Source: Fidelibacterota bacterium UBA2125
GTDB lineage: Bacteria > Fidelibacterota > Marinisomatia > Marinisomatales > S15-B10
DNA: 8,271 bases
Assembly: GCA_002329125.1 (NCBI GenBank)
Contig: DCXX01000086.1
Location: 8,498-16,768, forward strand
Reading direction: 5' to 3'
Part shown: one piece after another, positions 5,362 through 8,271 of the stretch
How positions within the stretch are numbered: the stretch's first letter is position 1
Layout: the number at the start of each line of letters is the position of its first letter
Position numbers and translations under genes: made by a program
Notes under the pieces: generated by a model
Seen by the model: the letters and a program-made list of their open reading frames with translations, nothing else
Databases searched by the model: none
Told to the model about the DNA's origin: nothing

Positions 5362-6441
5362 TCAGCCCAACACCAGCAAATCCTTGGGTGTCTGGTTGAG
5401 TATTTCGCACCCATCCTTCTGGATGAGTACATCATCTTCGATCCTTACTCCGCCAAACTCAGGTATATAAATCCCCGGTTCGATGGTCATGAGATAGTTC
5501 TCATATACTGACTCTTTACTTAACTGAGAAAAACGGGGGTTTGTATGAATCTCCAGTCCCAAGCCGTGCCCAGTCCCGTGATCAAAATATTCACCGTAGC
5601 CTTTCTCGTTGATGTGGTCACGGCATGCATCATCTACCTCTTTGCACGCCACCCCATCTCTGGCTGCTTCACAACCCAGTTGCTGTGACTCCTGAACGGT
5701 TTCATAGATTTCCCGGTGCTTGTCCGTCACTTCTTTAACCACAACAGTCCGGGTCATGTCAGCATGATATCCGTCATATTTTGCCCCAAAATCGAGGACC
5801 ACAAAATCACCGGCCTGAATTTCCCGATCACCCGGACGGGCGTGAGGAAGAGCTGAGTTCGGACCTGCCGCTATGATGGAATCGAAGGCGTCCGCTTCAG
5901 CTCCCAGCATTTTATACGTATAAGAAATCTTAGAGGCAATCTCTTTCTCCATAACGCCCGGACGGATCTCAGGAACAATTTGATCAAAAGTCTGATCTGT
6001 GATTTCAACAGCCGTTCGCGTGGCGCGGATCTCAGATTCATCCTTAACCATGGCAATTCGTTCAACAATTTCGCTGGTAGCTGTCCAGTCACACTCTGGA
6101 AAAGTGAGCCTTAATTTTTCCATTTCACTGACACTTACATGGTCACCTTCAAAAGCAATTTTTTGCTTTCCTTTGAAAACATCATGCTTATGAAGAATCT
6201 GAATATGCGGGTCGCTACCGATGAGGATCTCCATTTCCTTCACTTGCTGTTTTGACTGAGTGTCGTATCGGCCATCTGAAACAAACCAGGTCGCATCCTC
6301 CAGAATAAGGCAACTTCCGGCTGAACCTGTAAAACCTGACAGATACCTGACATTGGTTATGTAGGTAACGTACATCCCATCAAGCTCTTCCTCAGCGAGA
6401 CGGGATCTCAGTTTTTTAACCCGGGATTCGGTAAGAGACAA
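5362..6441 (-). CDS. M24B-family Xaa-Pro aminopeptidase/dipeptidase
   Basis: This is a dinuclear-metal peptidase of the pita-bread fold that removes N-terminal residues ahead of proline, probably in cytoplasmic peptide turnover. The 359-residue length fits the short aminopeptidase-P-like proteins: a creatinase-type N-terminal domain (about 1-125) followed by the catalytic domain (about 135-355). All five metal ligands are visible: Asp217 in VVLDFGAKYDGYHADMTRT, Asp228 in the same block, His292 in GTGHGLGLEIHT, Glu321 in TIEPGIYIP and Glu335 in GVRIEDDV. His200 in LPHARPG is the usual substrate-contact histidine. The start is TTG at 6441, directly after the TGA of the TPR gene, with GGGAG (6449-6453) 7 bases upstream. 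Whether it prefers dipeptides or longer peptides cannot be told from sequence, so pepP and pepQ are both possible names. Confidence 0.92.
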   Translation of the reverse strand: MSLTESRVKKLRSRLAEEELDGMYVTYITNVRYLSGFTGSAGSCLILEDATWFVSDGRYDTQSKQQVKEMEILIGSDPHIQILHKHDVFKGKQKIAFEGDHVSVSEMEKLRLTFPECDWTATSEIVERIAMVKDESEIRATRTAVEITDQTFDQIVPEIRPGVMEKEIASKISYTYKMLGAEADAFDSIIAAGPNSALPHARPGDREIQAGDFVVLDFGAKYDGYHADMTRTVVVKEVTDKHREIYETVQESQQLGCEAARDGVACKEVDDACRDHINEKGYGEYFDHGTGHGLGLEIHTNPRFSQLSKESVYENYLMTIEPGIYIPEFGGVRIEDDVLIQKDGCEILNQTPKDLLVLG

Positions 6442-7197
6442 TCAGGAGCTCCCACTGGACTTGAGAAGATCCATGATTATTTTCTTCTCCTTCGCAATGC
6501 GTTTTTTGTCCACTCCCTGTTTACTGGACATTTTGGCCAACACTTCCAGCGCCTGCTCATAGAGCTTTTGACTTTTCAGCACCGCCACCAGTGTGAAGGT
6601 AGCCAGTTTGGGGGAAACTTCCAGTTCAGACAATGCCACCGCCTCGGCTGTTGCCGGCTTTTTTTTCATCACCCGTTTTTTCGGTGGAGATTTTTTGGCC
6701 ACCTGTTTTTTTGGCGGTGTTTTTTTTACGCGCTTCTTTGACTTTGGTTTGATGGCTTTTGCCACTTGCTGTTTTTCCCGGGGCTTTCGCGATCTTTTCT
6801 TTTTCAGTTTCCCTATCGCTTGAAGTGCCAGTTTATTGCCGGGATCCATTTCCAGAATAGCGTTGTAACACTTCATCAGGATCGCTTGAGACCGTTTGAG
6901 GCCTGATTGAACTTCAGCCAGCAAGAGATAGGCATTGAAGAAACTGGGGTCAAGCTCAATAATCTTTTTCAGGCAAAGTTCGGCGTGTTGCAAATCTTTC
7001 CTGGCCATTAGGACGCGTGCCTGAAGAAAAAGCCCTGGCAAAGAATCTTTATCATAACCAAGACCTATTTCACAGACCTGACCGGCCCGATCCAAATCTT
7101 CGCTCAGCAGATAGTGTTCAGACAAAACAGGAAAAAGGGTGGTGTCGAAATTATCGGCGAAATAGAATTCCAGATGTTCAAGGTTGGTTAAATCCAC
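6442..7197 (-). CDS. TPR protein with lysine-rich H1-like insert
   Basis: I recognise the architecture of this 251-residue protein, not a named family. Residues about 25-125 contain tetratricopeptide-like helix pairs with the typical LLLAEVQ and LEMDPGNKLALQAIGKL phrasing and the recurrent acidic-Asp-Pro turn (ELDPSFFNAY, EMDPGNKLAL), which usually bind other proteins. Residues about 130-180 are extremely lysine-rich with repeated TPPKKQVAKK/SPPKKRVMKK units. The C-terminal part (about 186-250) is again helical (LYEQALEVLAKMSS resembles half a TPR). No signal peptide is present, so it is probably cytoplasmic. The basic insert could contact nucleic acid or an acidic surface. The start is GTG at 7197, with GGAG at 11 bases upstream inside the end of the mutase gene. 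The gene abuts the peptidase gene with no gap. Confidence 0.75.
   Translation of the reverse strand: MDLTNLEHLEFYFADNFDTTLFPVLSEHYLLSEDLDRAGQVCEIGLGYDKDSLPGLFLQARVLMARKDLQHAELCLKKIIELDPSFFNAYLLLAEVQSGLKRSQAILMKCYNAILEMDPGNKLALQAIGKLKKKRSRKPREKQQVAKAIKPKSKKRVKKTPPKKQVAKKSPPKKRVMKKKPATAEAVALSELEVSPKLATFTLVAVLKSQKLYEQALEVLAKMSSKQGVDKKRIAKEKKIIMDLLKSSGSS
6658..6810 (-). repeat. Lysine-rich repeat region with poly(A) tracts in the TPR gene
   Basis: This stretch encodes residues 130-180 of the TPR protein. It contains about ten-residue units of the pattern (V)KKxPPKKxVAKK and, on the coding strand, several runs of six to eight adenines (for example at 6659-6666 and 6720-6727). Such runs are prone to slippage. 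Confidence 0.7.
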
Positions 7198-7205
7198 AGC
7201 TTATT

Positions 7206-7616
7206 TCACTCCTTCCAGCGATTTGTTTGTACCCAGTGGGTAATGTAGTCTATAGTCTCCTGAATCGGTGTACCTGGACCAAAAAGTTTCCCTACACCTT
7301 GTTTAGACAGCTCTCCCATATCTTTTTCAGGAATGATCCCGCCACCGGTAATCAAAACGTCATCCATACCATTCTCCGCCATCAGTTCTTTCACTCTCGG
7401 AAAGATGGTCATGTGGGCACCGGAAAGAATGGAAAGCGCAATGACATCTGCATCTTCCTGCAGTGCCGCATTAACAATCATCTCAGGCGTTTGCCTCAGA
7501 CCCAGATAGATAACTTCCATGCCAGCATCTCGGTAGGCCCTGGCCAACACCTTAACACCCCGGTCATGTCCATCAAGACCGGGCTTAGCCATCACTATAC
7601 GTATCTTTCTTTCCAC
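7206..7616 (-). CDS. Cobalamin-binding small subunit of a methylmalonyl-CoA-type mutase
   Basis: This is the B12-binding half of an acyl-CoA mutase. The adenosylcobalamin enzyme interconverts methylmalonyl-CoA and succinyl-CoA, or a related pair. The 136 residues form one Rossmann-like domain. The cobalamin motif DGHDRG is at 15-20, and His17 is the lower axial cobalt ligand. It continues with IYLGLRQTPE, LSILSGAHM and LITGGGIIPEKD, all typical of the family. The large substrate-binding subunit and the MeaB-type chaperone are not in the window, so they must be encoded elsewhere. The length also fits isobutyryl-CoA or 2-hydroxyisobutyryl-CoA mutase small subunits, which cannot be excluded. The start is GTG at 7616 because conserved family sequence (ERKIRIVMAKPG) begins there, although no Shine-Dalgarno is evident. 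It is the first gene of the minus-strand run. Confidence 0.9.
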   Translation of the reverse strand: MERKIRIVMAKPGLDGHDRGVKVLARAYRDAGMEVIYLGLRQTPEMIVNAALQEDADVIALSILSGAHMTIFPRVKELMAENGMDDVLITGGGIIPEKDMGELSKQGVGKLFGPGTPIQETIDYITHWVQTNRWKE

Positions 7617-7648
7617 GGAACCGATAAAGTCTAAAAAAAGTTCAAATC

Positions 7649-7654
7649 ATTTTA
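7649..7654 (-). promoter_or_regulatory. Candidate -10 element for the minus-strand run
   Basis: The minus strand reads TAAAAT (5 of 6 to the sigma70 -10) 32 bases before the mutase start, in the 131-base divergent gap 7617-7747. It is followed by an ATGATTTG stretch that loosely resembles an FCB -7 box. No good -35 or -33 partner is obvious. Nothing else coding is seen in this gap. Confidence 0.3.
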
Positions 7655-7712
7655 ACCTGAAGGCAATTTCGCAACGTCTCCACAAAATCAGAAGCGAAAT
7701 TACCAGCACCCC

Positions 7713-7743
7713 TTGTGATTCTGTAAACGCAAAAGTACATTTG
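7713..7743 (+). promoter_or_regulatory. FCB-type promoter of the outer-membrane protein gene
   Basis: TTG at 7713-7715 is followed after 20 bases by TACATTTG (7736-7743). This matches the Bacteroidetes -33 TTTG / -7 TAnnTTTG layout in box and spacing. The same bases also read as a mediocre sigma70 promoter (TTGTGA, 17 bases, TACATT). Transcription would begin within a few bases of the ATG at 7748, implying a very short or absent leader. Confidence 0.5.
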
Positions 7744-7747
7744 TATC

Positions 7748-8271
7748 ATGAGGGTAATGGGAAGATTACTGTTTTTCTTTTCTTTTTGTTTTGGTGCATT
7801 CGATCGCCAGCCCCTTTTACCTCTTCAGATCGCCGGCGGGACAGTTTTCCAGTCTTTAGGAACAACTGGTAATTTTTTCAGTGATCCTGCTTCGCTCCTC
7901 AAGGTTGGCGGCGTTGCATCCGTGATAACGTCTAAACCATTCAGAATTGTCTCATTGTCAGACAGATCCTTCATGGTTTCCTACCCTTCAGCCTATGGGA
8001 ATCTGGGGTTTTCTGCCCAGACATCCGGTCTTTCAATTTATCGTGAAACGACAGTCGCCGTGGCAGCAGCTCGGAAATTCGGTGAAAGTCTGAATGCTGG
8101 GCTGCGCCTCTCCGTTCATCAGATCGATATAAAAAATTATGGGGCTCAGACAGTTCTTTCCCTGTCAGGCTCTTTGTTCTATCCCCTTTCAGAAACCGTC
8201 AGCTGGAGCCTTTTGGGATTCAATCTCAACGGGCCTCGTCTGGGTCAGTCACAAGAACCGCTCCCACAGAT
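7748..8271 (+). CDS. Predicted outer-membrane beta-barrel protein (3' end outside window)
   Basis: The frame is open from the ATG at 7748 to the window edge (174 codons). It encodes a basic-hydrophobic N-terminus (MRVMGRLLFFFSFCFGA) that looks like a signal peptide. An early SDPASL segment follows, reminiscent of the NPAGL turn in PorV/PorQ and FadL-like proteins. After that come alternating short strands with serine, glycine and aromatic residues (SFMVSYPSAYGNLGFSAQTS, LSLSGSLFYPLSETVSWSLL) typical of a barrel wall. It is therefore probably an outer-membrane channel or type IX secretion-associated barrel, though the exact family is not certain. An internal ATG at 7757 is an alternative start that still leaves a signal peptide. 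It is transcribed away from the mutase run and has its own promoter-like element at 7713-7743. No Shine-Dalgarno is seen before 7748. Confidence 0.68.
   Translation, partial: MRVMGRLLFFFSFCFGAFDRQPLLPLQIAGGTVFQSLGTTGNFFSDPASLLKVGGVASVITSKPFRIVSLSDRSFMVSYPSAYGNLGFSAQTSGLSIYRETTVAVAAARKFGESLNAGLRLSVHQIDIKNYGAQTVLSLSGSLFYPLSETVSWSLLGFNLNGPRLGQSQEPLPQ

Noticed and set aside
5033..5470. Plus-strand ORF of 145 codons
   Set aside because: It is a shadow of the HAD and peptidase genes and shows no motif or convincing start signal.
6659..6727. Plus-strand T-runs resembling terminator U-tracts
   Set aside because: They are the complement of lysine AAA codons inside the TPR gene, and no GC-rich hairpin precedes them.
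7017..7634. Long plus-strand ORF of 205 codons
   Set aside because: It lies antisense to the mutase subunit and TPR genes, whose minus-strand proteins have clear family motifs. Its own translation has no recognisable domain.
7632..7640. Minus-strand T-tract (CTTTTTTTAG) upstream of the mutase gene
   Set aside because: It has no stem-loop before it and lies in the probable 5' leader, so it is not supported as a terminator.

Overview
This window is a compact, gene-dense stretch of bacterial chromosome. Ten complete genes run one after another on the minus strand from about position 7616 down to 133. A further partial reading frame continues off the left edge, and one divergent plus-strand gene runs off the right edge. 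I see no rRNA, tRNA, CRISPR, insertion sequence, phage or plasmid feature. Several signs suggest a Gram-negative bacterium near the Bacteroidetes/FCB side of the tree. They are a predicted outer-membrane barrel of PorV/FadL-like character, a TAnnTTTG-type promoter element in front of it, a periplasmic PAP2 phosphatase, and a stand-alone B12-binding subunit of an acyl-CoA mutase. Placement in a marine lineage such as Neomarinimicrobiota is a guess that the sequence alone cannot settle.

Layout from right to left, which is the direction of transcription for most genes. The first gene is the small cobalamin-binding subunit of a methylmalonyl-CoA-type mutase (7206-7616). It is followed by a TPR protein with a histone-H1-like lysine-rich insert (6442-7197), an M24 Xaa-Pro aminopeptidase (5362-6441), a HAD-family phosphatase (4706-5311) and a secreted PAP2 phosphatase (3889-4602). 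Next come the tRNA-binding protein CsaA (3550-3885), a homocysteine S-methyltransferase-type enzyme (2629-3528), a MarR-family repressor (2154-2579), the DNA glycosylase MutY (1057-2130) and a PlsC-type acyltransferase (133-996). A strong ribosome-binding site and an ATGA overlap at the end of plsC point to one more gene, which seems frameshifted at its start. Genes are separated by 0-103 bases. Non-ATG starts are common (TTG for two genes; GTG for two or three).

Functionally this is mostly housekeeping: one-carbon and propionyl-type metabolism, peptide turnover, phosphatases, phospholipid synthesis and oxidative DNA-damage repair. The most coherent sub-module is marR-mutY. The MarR gene is bracketed by two nearly identical small palindromes, one beside its own predicted promoter and one over the mutY ribosome-binding site. 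The MutY protein carries an intact catalytic Nudix box, which is degenerate in E. coli MutY. Together these suggest a regulated, possibly redox-linked 8-oxoguanine repair unit. I found no evidence for a wholly new defence or mobile system here.
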